Assembly (NCBI GenBank): GCA_014323795.1
Contig: JACONK010000002.1
Location: forward strand, 1-39,384
DNA from: Paracoccaceae bacterium
GTDB taxonomy: Bacteria; Pseudomonadota; Alphaproteobacteria; Rhodobacterales; Rhodobacteraceae
Direction: 5' to 3'
DNA: 39,384 nt
Below the pieces are notes generated by a model. It had not been told where the DNA came from, ran no database searches, and was given only the letters and a program-made list of their open reading frames with translations. How positions within the stretch are numbered: position 1 is the first letter of the stretch; every line of letters begins with the position of its first letter. The position numbers were made by a program, and so were the translations under genes. Positions 1-9,476 of the stretch are shown piece after piece.

Positions 1-1
1 C

Positions 2-55
2 CATTATGACCGGATTGAACAGGTCCTGGCGCAGGTTCTTCAGGCGGCCCCATGA
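2..55 (+). CDS. 3' end of an unidentified upstream gene (partial)
   Basis: One frame is open from the left edge and stops at TGA 53-55. It would end a protein with the residues HYDRIEQVLAQVLQAAP, an amphipathic, helix-like C-terminus. Its codons look like those of the high-GC genes nearby. The stretch is too short to identify a family, and an open frame of this length could occur by chance. About 200 bases without a clear gene follow before the aminotransferase. Confidence 0.3.
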   Translation, partial: HYDRIEQVLAQVLQAAP

Positions 56-254
56 TCCGCGGCGGGCGCATATCCGCATTTGCGCCGTGCGCGGCGCGGC
101 GCGGGTTCCTGCCGGGGTGCGCTTTCGCCCGCGGTTTATTATCTTCCGGCCGATTGTTCGCCTTTCATATTTCCGCCCGGCCTGTTTCGACAGTGCCCGG
201 GCAGGATTGCCCTTTTCGGCGCGGCGGTTGGAAACGAACGCAGGAAGAGGCACC

Positions 255-1502
255 ATGAACCGATTTACCGGCAATTTTACCCGGCAGGAACCCCTGCCGG
301 AAGCCGCAATAGAAGCGGCGCTGCGGGTCATGCGCCACGGGCGCCTGCACCGCTATAACGTGGTTGACGGCGAACAATCGGAGACCGCGGCCCTGGAGGT
401 CGAATTTGCCGCATTCACCGGCGCGAAATACTGCCTTGCCGTGGCATCCGGCGGTTATGCGCTTGCCGCCGCGCTCCGTGCACTGGGGGTCGGGCCGGGT
501 GACAGGGTGCTGACAAACGCCTTCACCCTAGCCCCGGTTCCCGGTGCCATCGCCAGCCTGTCCGCGGATCCGGTTTTTATCGAGACTACCGATGACCTGG
601 TCATGGATCTCGCCGATCTCAAGGCGAAAATCGCGATATCCGGTGCGAAGATCCTGATGCTTAGCCACATGCGCGGGCACATCTGCGACATGGATCGCCT
701 TATGGCAATCTGCGATACGGCGGGGGTCCGGGTGGTGGAGGATTGCGCCCACACCATGGGCGCCACCTGGGACGGTGTGCCCAGCGGGCGCCACGGCATT
801 ATCGGCTGTTATTCGACCCAGTCCTTCAAACATGTTAATTCCGGCGAAGGCGGGTTGCTGATTACGGATGATCCGCAGGTCATGGCCCGGGCGATTATGC
901 TGTCGGGATCCTACATGTTTTATGAACGCCACGAGGCCGCGCCCGGGCCGGAAGTGTTTGAAACGATCCGGCTGGAGATGCCCAATTGCTCGGGCCGGAT
1001 GGATAACCTGCGCGCCGCCATCCTGCGCCCGCAATTGGCCGCTCTGCCATCCCGCCGCCTGCGCTGGAACGCGCTCTTTCAGCGGCTGGAAAGCGGGCTG
1101 GCCGCCACCCGCGGCGTGCGGATTATCCCGCGCCCGGAAAAGGAAGGGTATGTGATGTCATCCTTCCAGTTTCTTTGCCCGGATTTTGATACGTTCCAAA
1201 TGCAGGATCTCGTCGCCCGCTGTGCCGCACGGGGGGTGGTGCTGAAATGGTTCGGGGCCACTGAACCCGCAGGCTTCACCAGCCGTTACGACAGCTGGCA
1301 CTATGTCCCGGCGCAAAAACTGCCGCAGACCGACCGCGTGCTGGCCGGGCTTTTGGATATGCGTCTGCCGCTGACCTTCTCCGATGCGGATGCGGACATG
1401 ATCGCCGCCATCCTGCGGGAAGAGCTCGCCGCCGTCCGGGGGCCCGGGCCATCCCGCACGGCCCTGCCTGCGTTTTGCGCCGGCCCTGATACCGGGGATT
1501 AA
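255..1502 (+). CDS. DegT/DnrJ/EryC1/StrS-family PLP-dependent aminotransferase
   Basis: This 415-residue protein belongs to the sugar aminotransferase family that uses PLP to transaminate keto-sugars, or in some members to dehydrate them. The cofactor aspartate lies in VVEDCAHTMG (Asp163). The probable Schiff-base lysine lies in SFKHVNSGEGG (Lys192), the family's usual S-x-K...GEGG arrangement. I chose ATG 255 because AGGAAGAGG lies just upstream. The open frame continues further 5', but that extension is Arg-rich and unlike the family. No nucleotide-sugar genes flank it in the window, so the substrate is unknown. Family assignment is strong; the physiological role is not. Confidence 0.82.
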   Translation: MNRFTGNFTRQEPLPEAAIEAALRVMRHGRLHRYNVVDGEQSETAALEVEFAAFTGAKYCLAVASGGYALAAALRALGVGPGDRVLTNAFTLAPVPGAIASLSADPVFIETTDDLVMDLADLKAKIAISGAKILMLSHMRGHICDMDRLMAICDTAGVRVVEDCAHTMGATWDGVPSGRHGIIGCYSTQSFKHVNSGEGGLLITDDPQVMARAIMLSGSYMFYERHEAAPGPEVFETIRLEMPNCSGRMDNLRAAILRPQLAALPSRRLRWNALFQRLESGLAATRGVRIIPRPEKEGYVMSSFQFLCPDFDTFQMQDLVARCAARGVVLKWFGATEPAGFTSRYDSWHYVPAQKLPQTDRVLAGLLDMRLPLTFSDADADMIAAILREELAAVRGPGPSRTALPAFCAGPDTGD

Positions 1503-1503
1503 T

Positions 1504-1554
1504 GCTTTTGTGACAGGCAAAACCGGGCCTGTGCGGCACAGGGTAGACAAAAGC
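1504..1554. promoter_or_regulatory. Nested inverted repeat in front of liuA
   Basis: GCTTTTGT (1504-1511) and ACAAAAGC (1547-1554) form a perfect 8-bp inverted repeat. Between them sits CCTGTG-CGG-CACAGG (1528-1542), a second, tighter palindrome. It lies just after the aminotransferase stop and about 55 bases before liuA, so it could be a terminator-like structure for the upstream gene or an operator for the liu operon. No T-run follows. The role is inferred from position only. Confidence 0.35.
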
Positions 1555-1609
1555 GAAATCCCCGCATAAGGTATTCGGTAATCGTTTCCCTGGCCGGAAG
1601 GTTTCCCGA

Positions 1610-2776
1610 ATGTTCACCCATTCAATGAATTTCGCCTGCGGCGAAGACATTGAGACCCTGCGCGATACCGTGCACCGCTGGGCGCAGGACCGGGTTGCGC
1701 CCCTGGCCGGGGAGATTGACCGATCAAACATCTTTCCGACAGGGTTGTGGAAAGAGATGGGATCTCTTGGCCTTCTGGGCATCACGGCGGAAGCCCGATA
1801 CGGCGGTGCTGATATGGGCTATCTCGCCCATACGGTGGCGGTGGAAGAGCTGGCGCGGGCTTCCGCCTCCGTCGCGCTCAGCTACGGGGCACATTCCAAC
1901 CTGTGTGTGAACCAGATCAGGCTGAACGGTACGCCGGAACAGAAGGCCAGATACCTGCCGAGGCTGATTTCCGGTGAGCATGTGGGCGCCCTGGCCATGT
2001 CGGAGCCATCGGCAGGATCCGACGTTGTATCGATGAAGCTGCGTGCGGAGAGGCGCAACGACCGCTATGTGTTGAACGGCAACAAATACTGGATCACCAA
2101 CGGCCCGGATGCGGATACGCTGGTCGTCTATGCGAAAACGGACCCGGATGCGGGCCCGCACGGGCTGACGGCCTTCCTGATTGAAAAACAGACAAGGGGT
2201 TTTTCCACCGGCCCGCACTTTGACAAGCTCGGAATGCGCGGGTCGAATACGGCGGAACTGATCTTTGAAGATTGCGAAGTGCCTTTCGAAAACGTACTTG
2301 GTGAAGAGGGCGGGGGCACCGCCATCCTGATGTCCGGGCTCGATTATGAACGGGTGGTTTTGTCAGGCATCGGGGTCGGGATCATGCATGCCGTGCTCGA
2401 TCAAATCATGCCCTACCTGGTTGAACGCAGGCAGTTCGGCCGGCCCATCGGAAACTTTCAGCTGATGCAGGGCAAAATCGCGGATATTTATGCGGCGATG
2501 AATTCTTCCCGGGCCTACGTCTATGCGGTCGCCGGGGCCTGTGACCGGGGTGCTGTCACCCGCCAGGATGCGGCTGCCTGTGTGCTCTATGCCTCTGAGC
2601 AGGCGATGCAGGTGGCCCTGCAGGGCGTGCAGGCCATGGGCGGTGCAGGGTTTCTCAACGACAGCCCGCTCAGCCGTATTTTCCGTGACGCCAAACTCAT
2701 GGAAATCGGTGCCGGCACGTCGGAGATCCGCCGCATGCTCTGCGGGCGGGAACTCATGAAATTGCAGGGGGCCTAG
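1610..2776 (+). CDS. liuA: Isovaleryl-CoA dehydrogenase
   Basis: This 388-residue acyl-CoA dehydrogenase oxidises isovaleryl-CoA to 3-methylcrotonyl-CoA in leucine catabolism, using FAD and passing electrons to ETF. The N-terminal helical domain is followed by the conserved [11 protein letters not shown] and WITNGPDA segments of the FAD/substrate domain. The candidate catalytic glutamate is in [12 protein letters not shown] (Glu247), the position typical of isovaleryl-CoA dehydrogenases. The C-terminus carries [11 protein letters not shown] and [18 protein letters not shown] lies upstream of ATG 1610. Substrate assignment rests on both the sequence and the adjoining methylcrotonyl-CoA carboxylase genes. 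Confidence 0.93.
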   Translation: MFTHSMNFACGEDIETLRDTVHRWAQDRVAPLAGEIDRSNIFPTGLWKEMGSLGLLGITAEARYGGADMGYLAHTVAVEELARASASVALSYGAHSNLCVNQIRLNGTPEQKARYLPRLISGEHVGALAMSEPSAGSDVVSMKLRAERRNDRYVLNGNKYWITNGPDADTLVVYAKTDPDAGPHGLTAFLIEKQTRGFSTGPHFDKLGMRGSNTAELIFEDCEVPFENVLGEEGGGTAILMSGLDYERVVLSGIGVGIMHAVLDQIMPYLVERRQFGRPIGNFQLMQGKIADIYAAMNSSRAYVYAVAGACDRGAVTRQDAAACVLYASEQAMQVALQGVQAMGGAGFLNDSPLSRIFRDAKLMEIGAGTSEIRRMLCGRELMKLQGA

Positions 2777-2984
2777 GGCGTGGCACACCGGGTCGTATGT
2801 TCAGCCCTGTCGGCGATGCTTCGGCAGGCTGTCGCGGGCGCATTGTCCCACGCGGATCACCCGCAGCCTTATGTGATCCGCATGCCTGAAAACAGCACTG
2901 CCCGGGCCTGTCTGAACAGATTAACGGGGCAATCGGGCCGACCTGCCGGCACCGGAAAGTATTACTCGAGCAAGACACACGAAG

Positions 2985-3458
2985 ATGATAAAACCCCTGA
3001 TCGCACCCCTGGTTGCTGCCTGCGTTGCCGGATATGCCGTGGCGGATGATTTCCGCGGCGCGGTGATCACCTGTCTGTCCGGCATGCAGACGGACGAAGA
3101 CTGGACGGCCTGTCGCATGGCCCTTTTTTCGCGCTGCCCGACGCAAGAGGCTGGCGCGCCCGAACACGTGGCCTGCCTGAAGAAGGAATCCGCCGGCTGG
3201 GAGAAATATCTTGACAATCGCAACGATGCCCTGGCAGGGAAACTGACCGATGCGGCAGGGCTTGAGCTTGGCACCCTGCGCGGCCGGTGGCGCGGATACG
3301 TGGCCAGAAAATGCGCTACCGTCGCGGTTGCCCATCCCGCAGCGGGGGAATCTGCCCGGCTCGGTTGCCGGATCAGCGAAATCGCCGGTTTCGCGGCGGA
3401 GCTTGCCTATTGTCAGGCCGGGATGTCCACCGAACCCTACTGCGTGTTGAAGGAATAG
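2985..3458 (+). CDS. Small Cys-rich exported protein inside the liu operon
   Basis: This 157-residue protein begins with a probable signal peptide (MIKPLIAPLVAACVAGYAVA, cleavage likely before DDFRG). The mature part has eight cysteines, enough for four disulfides, so it is probably periplasmic. The layout W-x-x-Y-V-x-x-x-C, then an Ala-rich stretch and LGCRISE, recalls LprI/DUF1311-type periplasmic proteins, but the match is by eye and weak. It lies 208 bases after liuA and 4 bases before the next gene, so it is probably co-transcribed. The ribosome binding site is poor (GAAG only). Function is unknown. Confidence 0.68.
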   Translation: MIKPLIAPLVAACVAGYAVADDFRGAVITCLSGMQTDEDWTACRMALFSRCPTQEAGAPEHVACLKKESAGWEKYLDNRNDALAGKLTDAAGLELGTLRGRWRGYVARKCATVAVAHPAAGESARLGCRISEIAGFAAELAYCQAGMSTEPYCVLKE

Positions 3459-3462
3459 CACC

Positions 3463-4245
3463 TTGGATTTGCCTGACAAAAAGCCGCCTGATGCGGTGGC
3501 AGAGGCGATTGACCGCCAAGGGGCCTATGAAAGGCGCAGGCCCACACGGCTCGGCCGCGGGGTGGAGGCACTGACATCACGCCTCGGCCCCGTGCTGTCG
3601 AAAGTAATACCGCCCGAATGGGTGCTGCGCGCATTGGAGATGAGCGACCATGCCGCGGGATGGACCGTGCCGAAGATGGACCATGATCACAACACGCTGG
3701 AGGATTGCCATGCCGCCGCGCTGCGGGTGCAGGGCTGGGCCCAGGGGCTGAACGCCTCCAGCGGGTTTACTGCAGGTGTTTGGGGCGGGCCGGGGCTGGC
3801 GGTGGACATTCCGGCGACGCTTGTCCTGGCCGCGCGCAGCGTACGGGCAACCGGAGTGGCTTACGGGTTTGATGGCGACAATGCGGACGAACGAACCCTG
3901 CGCCTGATGGTGCTGGAGGTGGCGACCGTCATGGCCAGTGACGCACGGGAAGAAACGCTTGGGCGATTCAACAGGGCCGTGCGCCGGCTGAATGACCCGG
4001 CCCTTTCCGCGGTGGCCGAAACAGGCATCGACCATATGATGTCAACGGTTGTTGAGAAGGTCGCGCGCCAGCTGGGCGTATCGCTGGCGGGCCGCAAGTT
4101 TGGCCAGATTGTACCAGTGGCCGGCGGCCTTTTCGGCGCGGTGGTGAACGCCAGTTTTCAGGCCGATGTGGCCCGTGCCGCCCGGTATGCCTATGAGAAA
4201 CGCTGGCTGATGGCCCGGCAGATGCTGGAGGCACCGGATGTCTGA
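3463..4245 (+). CDS. EcsC-family protein
   Basis: This 260-residue protein resembles the EcsC family, named after a gene next to the Bacillus Ecs ABC transporter and without a settled biochemical role. The visible pattern is a helical N-terminus, a central [30 protein letters not shown] segment, helices rich in small residues, and a Gly/Ala-rich [15 protein letters not shown] stretch near the end that may associate with membranes. It starts at TTG 3463, with AAGGA overlapping the previous stop codon as the ribosome binding site. Its 3' end overlaps liuB by 8 bases, so translation is probably coupled. Why it sits in a leucine operon is unclear. Confidence 0.75.
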   Translation: MDLPDKKPPDAVAEAIDRQGAYERRRPTRLGRGVEALTSRLGPVLSKVIPPEWVLRALEMSDHAAGWTVPKMDHDHNTLEDCHAAALRVQGWAQGLNASSGFTAGVWGGPGLAVDIPATLVLAARSVRATGVAYGFDGDNADERTLRLMVLEVATVMASDAREETLGRFNRAVRRLNDPALSAVAETGIDHMMSTVVEKVARQLGVSLAGRKFGQIVPVAGGLFGAVVNASFQADVARAARYAYEKRWLMARQMLEAPDV

Positions 4246-5788
4246 AGCCGCACACCTGGAAGCCATCGAAGAGATCCGCATCGCCGCCGCCCGGGCAGCG
4301 GCGGGCGGCGGGGAACAGGCACGTCTGCGCCACCTGTCCCGCGGCAAAATCCCCCCGCGGGAGCGGGTGGCAAACCTGCTTGATCCGGGCTCCGACTTCC
4401 TGGAGATCGGTGCCTTGGCCGCCCACGGCATGTATGACGGGGCCGCACCCTGTGCCGGGATGATCGCAGGGGTAGGGCGGGTGGAGGGCCGCCAGGTCAT
4501 GGTCGTGTGCAATGATGCGACGGTGAAAGGCGGCACTTACTATCCTGTGACAGTCAAAAAACATCTCCGGGCACAGGAGATTGCGCAGGCCTGTCGGCTT
4601 CCCTGCGTTTATCTTGTGGATTCGGGCGGGGCACATCTGCCCAGCCAGGATGAGGTCTTCCCGGACCGCGATCACTTCGGGCGCATCTTCTATAATCAGG
4701 CGAATATGTCGGCCAGGGGCATTGCGCAGATCGCCGTGGTTATGGGCTCCTGCACCGCTGGCGGAGCTTATGTGCCTGCGATGTCGGATGTATCGATCAT
4801 CGTGAAAGGGCAGGGGACGATCTTTCTCGCCGGGCCACCGCTGGTAAAAGCCGCAACCGGAGAAGTGACAAGTGCCGAAGAGCTCGGCGGCGGTGATGTG
4901 CACACGCGGCTCTCGGGCGTGGCGGATTACCTTGCGGAAAACGATACCCATGCGCTCGCGCTCGCACGAAGGGCGGTTGCGTCGCTCGGCCCCCCCGAGG
5001 GCCGTATGCACATACCGCAGGGATCTGCGGGGGGCGGGGCGGATATGCTCAGCGTGGTGCCCGCCGACCTGAAAACCCCCTATGACATCCGCGCAGTGAT
5101 CACCCGGGTGGTGGATAACGCCGGCTTTGACGAATTCAAGGCCCGTTTCGGCATCACGCTTGTCTGCGGCTTTGCGCGGATTGAAGGCATGGCCTGCGGG
5201 ATTATCGCCAACAACGGCATCCTTTTTTCCGAGAGCGCCCAGAAAGGCGCACATTTCGTTGAACTGTGTTCCCAACGCAGGATCCCGCTGATTTTTTTGC
5301 AGAATATTACCGGTTTCATGGTGGGCCGGAAGGCAGAAAACGAAGGTATTGCACGCCATGGTGCCAAACTGGTGACGGCTGTGGCCACGACCGCAGTGCC
5401 GAAGATCACGGTGATCGTGGGCGCATCGTTCGGGGCCGGAAACTACGGCATGGCCGGCCGGGCCTATGGGCCGCGGTTCCTGTGGACCTGGCCGAACAGC
5501 CGGATAGCCGTGATGGGCGGGGAGCAGGCGGCGGATGTGCTCGCCACCGTCAGGCGCGACGGAATTGAACGCGAGGGCCGCAGCTGGACCGCCGGGGAAG
5601 AGGCGGAATTCAAACGTCCGACGCTCGGCATGTTCGCGCAACAGTCTCACCCGCTCTACGCCACGGCACGGCTTTGGGACGATGGCATCATCGACCCCCG
5701 CGACACACGCCGCGTACTGGCCCTGTCACTCGCGGCCTGTCTGAACGCCCCGATTGGGGAGACACGGTTCGGTGTATTTCGGATGTAG
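4238..5788 (+). CDS. liuB: Methylcrotonyl-CoA carboxylase, carboxyltransferase (beta) subunit
   Basis: This 516-residue carboxyltransferase moves CO2 from carboxybiotin on LiuD to 3-methylcrotonyl-CoA, making 3-methylglutaconyl-CoA. It has the two crotonase-like halves of acyl-CoA carboxylase beta subunits: an N-half with [32 protein letters not shown] and [14 protein letters not shown], and a C-half with [27 protein letters not shown] and [16 protein letters not shown]. The length is slightly below the usual 530 or so. ATG 4238 overlaps the ecsC-like stop by 8 bases. Pairing with the adjacent biotin subunit and the other leucine genes favours methylcrotonyl- over propionyl-CoA carboxylase. 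Confidence 0.93.
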   Translation: MSEAAHLEAIEEIRIAAARAAAGGGEQARLRHLSRGKIPPRERVANLLDPGSDFLEIGALAAHGMYDGAAPCAGMIAGVGRVEGRQVMVVCNDATVKGGTYYPVTVKKHLRAQEIAQACRLPCVYLVDSGGAHLPSQDEVFPDRDHFGRIFYNQANMSARGIAQIAVVMGSCTAGGAYVPAMSDVSIIVKGQGTIFLAGPPLVKAATGEVTSAEELGGGDVHTRLSGVADYLAENDTHALALARRAVASLGPPEGRMHIPQGSAGGGADMLSVVPADLKTPYDIRAVITRVVDNAGFDEFKARFGITLVCGFARIEGMACGIIANNGILFSESAQKGAHFVELCSQRRIPLIFLQNITGFMVGRKAENEGIARHGAKLVTAVATTAVPKITVIVGASFGAGNYGMAGRAYGPRFLWTWPNSRIAVMGGEQAADVLATVRRDGIEREGRSWTAGEEAEFKRPTLGMFAQQSHPLYATARLWDDGIIDPRDTRRVLALSLAACLNAPIGETRFGVFRM

Positions 5789-5841
5789 CTCTTTTGGCCG
5801 GTCCGGGCACGGGGGGGTGCCAGGGCCGTTCCCATGGTGTG

Positions 5842-5877
5842 ATACCCCCCGCCCTCAAAGTTCCCGAGGGTATTTTT
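5842..5877 (+). terminator. Terminator-like hairpin inside the liu operon
   Basis: The 119-base gap between liuB and liuD contains CCCTC (5852-5856) pairing with GAGGG (5866-5870), flanked by ATACCC/GGGTAT (5842-5847/5868-5873) as an alternative stem. The run TATTTTT follows at once. This is the shape of an intrinsic terminator or attenuator. From memory, similar GAGG-TATTTTT elements are common between Rhodobacteraceae genes. It could lower expression of liuD, liuE and liuC relative to liuA and liuB. A second small stem, GGCAC-G6-GTGCC, lies about 30 bases upstream. Confidence 0.45.
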
Positions 5878-5907
5878 GATGCGGAGAAGATCAGGATACA
5901 TCTGCAT

Positions 5908-7833
5908 ATGTTTGACAAAATACTGATCGCCAACCGTGCGGAGATTGCCTGCCGGATCATCGATACCTGTGACCGGCTCGGTATCGCGACAGTGGCCGTG
6001 TTTTCAGATGCGGACCGGGTTGCGCGGCATGTGGCCATCGCCCGGGAATCGGTGCGGATTGGTCCTGCACCGGTGGCCGGGAGCTACTTGCGCGGGGATG
6101 CGATCATTGCTGCGGCGCAGGCCACGGGCGCACAGGCGGTGCATCCGGGATACGGCTTCCTGTCTGAAAACCCGGAGTTTGCGCAGGCGGTGATTGACGC
6201 CGGGTTTTCGTGGATTGGGCCACCGCCGGCGGCGATCCGTGCCATGGGGTTCAAGGACGCTGCCAAGGCACTGATGGCGGCAGCCGGTGTTCCCGTTGTT
6301 CCGGGGTATCACGGGGCGGATCAGGATGACGATGCGCTGGCGGCGGAAGCGGCGGCGATCGGCTATCCGGTGCTGATCAAGGCCGTTGCAGGCGGCGGGG
6401 GCAAGGGTATGCGGCTTGTCAGGGATGCGGCATCCCTTGCCGGCTCCCTGGCTGGCGCCAGGTCGGAGGCCATGGCAGCCTTCGGCAACGGGGATGTTCT
6501 TATTGAGAAATTCATCCGGAATCCGCGCCATATTGAGGTGCAGGTCTTCGGTGACAGCCACGGCGGCGCAGTGCATCTGTTTGAGCGGGATTGCTCGCTC
6601 CAGCGCCGCTACCAGAAGGTGATTGAGGAGGCTCCGGCCCCCGGCATGACGGCGGAGGTTCGTGCGGCCATGGGCGATGCGGCTGTCTGTGCGGCGCGGG
6701 CCATCGGCTATGAGGGCGCGGGTACGGTGGAGTTTATCGTCGACGGTTCCGGCCCCCTGCGTCCGGACGGGTTCTGGTTCATGGAAATGAATACCCGCCT
6801 GCAGGTCGAACATCCGGTGACGGAGATGATCACCGGTGTGGACCTTGTCGAATGGCAGTTGCGGGTGGCCGGCGGGGAGTGTCTGCCGCTTGCCCAGGAG
6901 GATATTTCCATCACCGGCCATGCCTTTGAGGCGCGGATTTATGCGGAGGATGTGGCAAAGGGCTTTTTGCCCGCCCCCGGTACGCTGACGCACCTGCGGT
7001 TTCCGGCAGGCGTCCGGGCGGATACGGGTGTCCGGGCGGGGGACACGATTACCCCTTACTACGACCCGATGATCGCGAAGCTCATTACCCACGGGCCCAC
7101 GCGGAAGGCTGCCCTGGCCACCCTCGCCCGGGCCCTGGCGGCGACAGAGGTGGCGGGCAGCGTGACAAACCTGGCCTTCCTCGGTGCCCTGGCCCGGCAT
7201 GACGGCTTTGCGCGGGGCGAGGTGGATACCGGGCTGATTGCCCAAAACCTTGACACGCTGACGGATGTGCCGCCGGCTGAGAGCCGGGAAATCGCGCTTG
7301 CGGCGGTTGCGCTCGCGGGGGTTCAGGCGACGCCTTTCACCCAGTGGACGCCGCTCAGGCGTACTATTTGGATCACCGACGGGCAGGCGCACCATGCCGT
7401 TGTGCTGACCGGTGCCGGCGGTGACTGGAGTGTGGAAACAGGCACGGCCACGCACAGGCTGACGTTTGATGCCGGGTGGCTGGTTGATGGCAATCATCCG
7501 GCGGGGCGGGTTGTGGATACGCCGGATGGCGTCACGATTTTCGGGGCGCATACCCGGCATTTTGCGCTGCGGGATCTGCTCGATACGGTTTCCGGCACAG
7601 GCACAGGCGCCGGTACACTGACGGCACCGATGCCGGGGCTGGTGAAAACACTGGATGTGGCCGCAGGCGACCCGGTGCAGGAGGGGCAGGTGCTGGCCGT
7701 ACTCGAGGCCATGAAAATGGAACATCGGATGCATGCGCCCTTTGCCGGAACGGTTGTCCGGGTGCCGGTGGCCGCAGGGGATCATGTATCCGACGGTGCA
7801 TTAATCGTGGAAATCCGTACCGGCGATGGGTGA
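5908..7833 (+). CDS. liuD: Methylcrotonyl-CoA carboxylase, biotin-carrying (alpha) subunit
   Basis: This 641-residue subunit carboxylates its own biotin with ATP and bicarbonate and supplies carboxybiotin to LiuB. The order is: biotin carboxylase N-domain (KILIANRAEIACRI at the start), ATP-grasp domain with the Gly-rich loop KAVAGGGGKGMRLV, ERDCSLQRRYQKVIEEAPAP, the active-site stretch FMEMNTRLQVEHPVTEMITG, a C-terminal BT-type linker domain, and a biotinyl domain with the EAMKMEH motif (Lys603). ATG 5908 starts the family's standard N-terminus. The open frame continues upstream, but that part matches nothing in the family. The gene overlaps liuE by 8 bases. Confidence 0.94.
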   Translation: MFDKILIANRAEIACRIIDTCDRLGIATVAVFSDADRVARHVAIARESVRIGPAPVAGSYLRGDAIIAAAQATGAQAVHPGYGFLSENPEFAQAVIDAGFSWIGPPPAAIRAMGFKDAAKALMAAAGVPVVPGYHGADQDDDALAAEAAAIGYPVLIKAVAGGGGKGMRLVRDAASLAGSLAGARSEAMAAFGNGDVLIEKFIRNPRHIEVQVFGDSHGGAVHLFERDCSLQRRYQKVIEEAPAPGMTAEVRAAMGDAAVCAARAIGYEGAGTVEFIVDGSGPLRPDGFWFMEMNTRLQVEHPVTEMITGVDLVEWQLRVAGGECLPLAQEDISITGHAFEARIYAEDVAKGFLPAPGTLTHLRFPAGVRADTGVRAGDTITPYYDPMIAKLITHGPTRKAALATLARALAATEVAGSVTNLAFLGALARHDGFARGEVDTGLIAQNLDTLTDVPPAESREIALAAVALAGVQATPFTQWTPLRRTIWITDGQAHHAVVLTGAGGDWSVETGTATHRLTFDAGWLVDGNHPAGRVVDTPDGVTIFGAHTRHFALRDLLDTVSGTGTGAGTLTAPMPGLVKTLDVAAGDPVQEGQVLAVLEAMKMEHRMHAPFAGTVVRVPVAAGDHVSDGALIVEIRTGDG

Positions 7834-8680
7834 ACACGTGGATATATTTGAAGTCGGCCCGCGCGACGGGTTGCAGAATGAACCGGGTATCATCCCCGCG
7901 GCTGACAAAATCGCGCTTATCGACAGGCTGTCATGCTGCGGTTTTAGCCGGATTGAGGTGGCGAGTTTTGTCAGCCCCAAACGTGTGCCCCAGATGGCGG
8001 ACGGTGCCGAAGTACTCGCCGGTATTCGGCGTGCGCAGGATGTGGCCTATTGTGCGCTGACGCCAAACATGCAGGGCTATCAGGGCGCAATTGCCGCGAA
8101 TGCTGACGAAATCGCGATTTTCGCAAGCGCGTCGGAAGCCTTTTCCAAAGCCAACATAAACTGCACGATTGATGAAAGCCTTGAACGGTTCACCCCGGTG
8201 GCGCAGGCTGCCCGGGCCATCCGCAAGCCGATGCGCGGTTACGTATCCTGCGTGACAGACTGCCCCTATGAAGGGCCGGTAGACCCCGCCGCCACAGCAC
8301 GGGTAGCGGAGGCCCTGGCCAGGCTCGGCTGTTACGGGATCTCCCTCGGCGATACCATCGGCAAAGGCACGCCAGAGACGATTTCCGGCATGCTGGAGGC
8401 CGTGCTGGATGTGGTGCCCGCCCGGCGGCTTGCCGGGCATTACCATGATACCGGCGGGACGGCCCTCGATAACATAGCGGTGTCCCTTGACCTTGGGCTG
8501 CGGGTGTTTGATGCCGCCGTCGCCGGGCTCGGTGGTTGCCCCTATGCGCCGGGGGCCCCCGGCAACGTGGCCACCGATGCGGTGGTCAGCCTGGTGGGGC
8601 GGCGCGGGTTTGAAACCGGAATTGATATTTTCCGGCTTGCCCGGGCGACTGAATTTGCGAAACGATTCACCCATGGCTAA
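7826..8680 (+). CDS. liuE: Hydroxymethylglutaryl-CoA lyase
   Basis: This 284-residue TIM-barrel enzyme cleaves HMG-CoA to acetoacetate and acetyl-CoA, the last step of leucine breakdown. The N-terminus has EVGPRDGLQNE with the catalytic Arg13 and metal-binding Asp14. The barrel carries the metal-binding GHYHDTGGTALDN histidines. The flexible-loop cysteine is in GLGGCPYAPGAPGN (Cys238). The family more often reads GCPYAxGASGN, so the second half of the loop is slightly unusual. ATG 7826 overlaps the liuD stop by 8 bases, and its own stop overlaps the liuC start, consistent with coupled translation. Confidence 0.95.
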   Translation: MGEHVDIFEVGPRDGLQNEPGIIPAADKIALIDRLSCCGFSRIEVASFVSPKRVPQMADGAEVLAGIRRAQDVAYCALTPNMQGYQGAIAANADEIAIFASASEAFSKANINCTIDESLERFTPVAQAARAIRKPMRGYVSCVTDCPYEGPVDPAATARVAEALARLGCYGISLGDTIGKGTPETISGMLEAVLDVVPARRLAGHYHDTGGTALDNIAVSLDLGLRVFDAAVAGLGGCPYAPGAPGNVATDAVVSLVGRRGFETGIDIFRLARATEFAKRFTHG

Positions 8681-9461
8681 ACCGATCCGCCTTGACCGTG
8701 ACGCCCGGGGCGTGGCTACGCTCCGGCTGACCCGTGCCGACAGGCACAATGCCCTGGATGCCGCGATGATTGCGGAATTGGCCGCGGCCTGTGCGGCTCT
8801 TGCCACCGACCCTGCCGTGCGGGTTGTAGTGCTCGCGGCAGCGGGAAAGAGTTTTTGCGCCGGCGGCGACCTTGGCTGGATGCGGGATCAGATGGTTGCC
8901 ACCGCGCAGGAACGTGCGGCGGGTGCCCGTCGGATCGCGACAACGCTTGGGGCGTTGGACCGGTTGCCGAAACCGCTGATCGGGCGCATTCAGGGCCCGG
9001 CTTTCGGCGGTGGCATCGGGCTTATGTCTGTGTGTGACGCTGCTGTCGGGGCTGTTGGCGCGACCTTTGCGCTGACGGAGGTTCGGCTGGGGCTGATTCC
9101 GGCTGTCATCAGCCCGTATGTGATCCGGCGGATTGGGGAGCCGAACGCCCGGCGTATGATGCTGTCTGCCCGGATTTTTGACAGCCACGAGGCGGTGCGG
9201 CTGGGCCTTCTGTCCCGTGTGGTGAAGCCTGACGCGCTCGACAACGCTGTGGAAGAAGAGCTTGCTCCCTTTCTGCAGGTCGCCCCGGGCGCGGTGGAAA
9301 AGACCAAACGCCTGATAAGGGGGCAGGCCGGCGTGATCGATCCGGCCAGGGTTGAGGCAAGCATCGCCGCCCTGGTGGAGGCGTGGCAGGACGCGGAGGC
9401 GGACGCGGGTATCCGGGCCTTTTTCGCCAGGGAAAAGCCACCCTGGGCCCAAGCTGATTAG
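8673..9461 (+). CDS. liuC: Enoyl-CoA hydratase, probable methylglutaconyl-CoA hydratase
   Basis: This 262-residue crotonase-fold protein probably hydrates 3-methylglutaconyl-CoA to HMG-CoA, the step between LiuB/LiuD and LiuE. The first oxyanion-hole segment is GKSFCAGGDLGWM, and the second is GPAFGGGIGLMSVCD. LTEVRLGLIPAVISPYV follows, as in methylglutaconyl-CoA hydratases. ATG 8673 overlaps the liuE stop by 8 bases. The open frame extends further 5' inside liuE but only as a shadow. The stop TAG (9459-9461) is in frame with the downstream RTX gene, an oddity noted separately. The substrate is inferred from operon context. Confidence 0.9.
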   Translation: MAKPIRLDRDARGVATLRLTRADRHNALDAAMIAELAAACAALATDPAVRVVVLAAAGKSFCAGGDLGWMRDQMVATAQERAAGARRIATTLGALDRLPKPLIGRIQGPAFGGGIGLMSVCDAAVGAVGATFALTEVRLGLIPAVISPYVIRRIGEPNARRMMLSARIFDSHEAVRLGLLSRVVKPDALDNAVEEELAPFLQVAPGAVEKTKRLIRGQAGVIDPARVEASIAALVEAWQDAEADAGIRAFFAREKPPWAQAD

Positions 9462-9476
9462 GGCCTGATCGTTTCC

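Noticed and set aside
2780-3049. 89-codon plus-strand frame after liuA
   Set aside because: It overlaps the signal-peptide gene in another frame, is rich in Arg and Cys, and has no ribosome binding site.
3968-5650. 560-codon open frame on the minus strand
   Set aside because: It lies opposite liuB, has no recognisable domain, is rich in Arg, Pro and His as expected for the antisense of GC-rich genes, and liuB is unambiguous.
6004-7785. 593-codon open frame on the minus strand
   Set aside because: It is antisense to liuD, whose biotin carboxylase and biotinyl motifs are clear.
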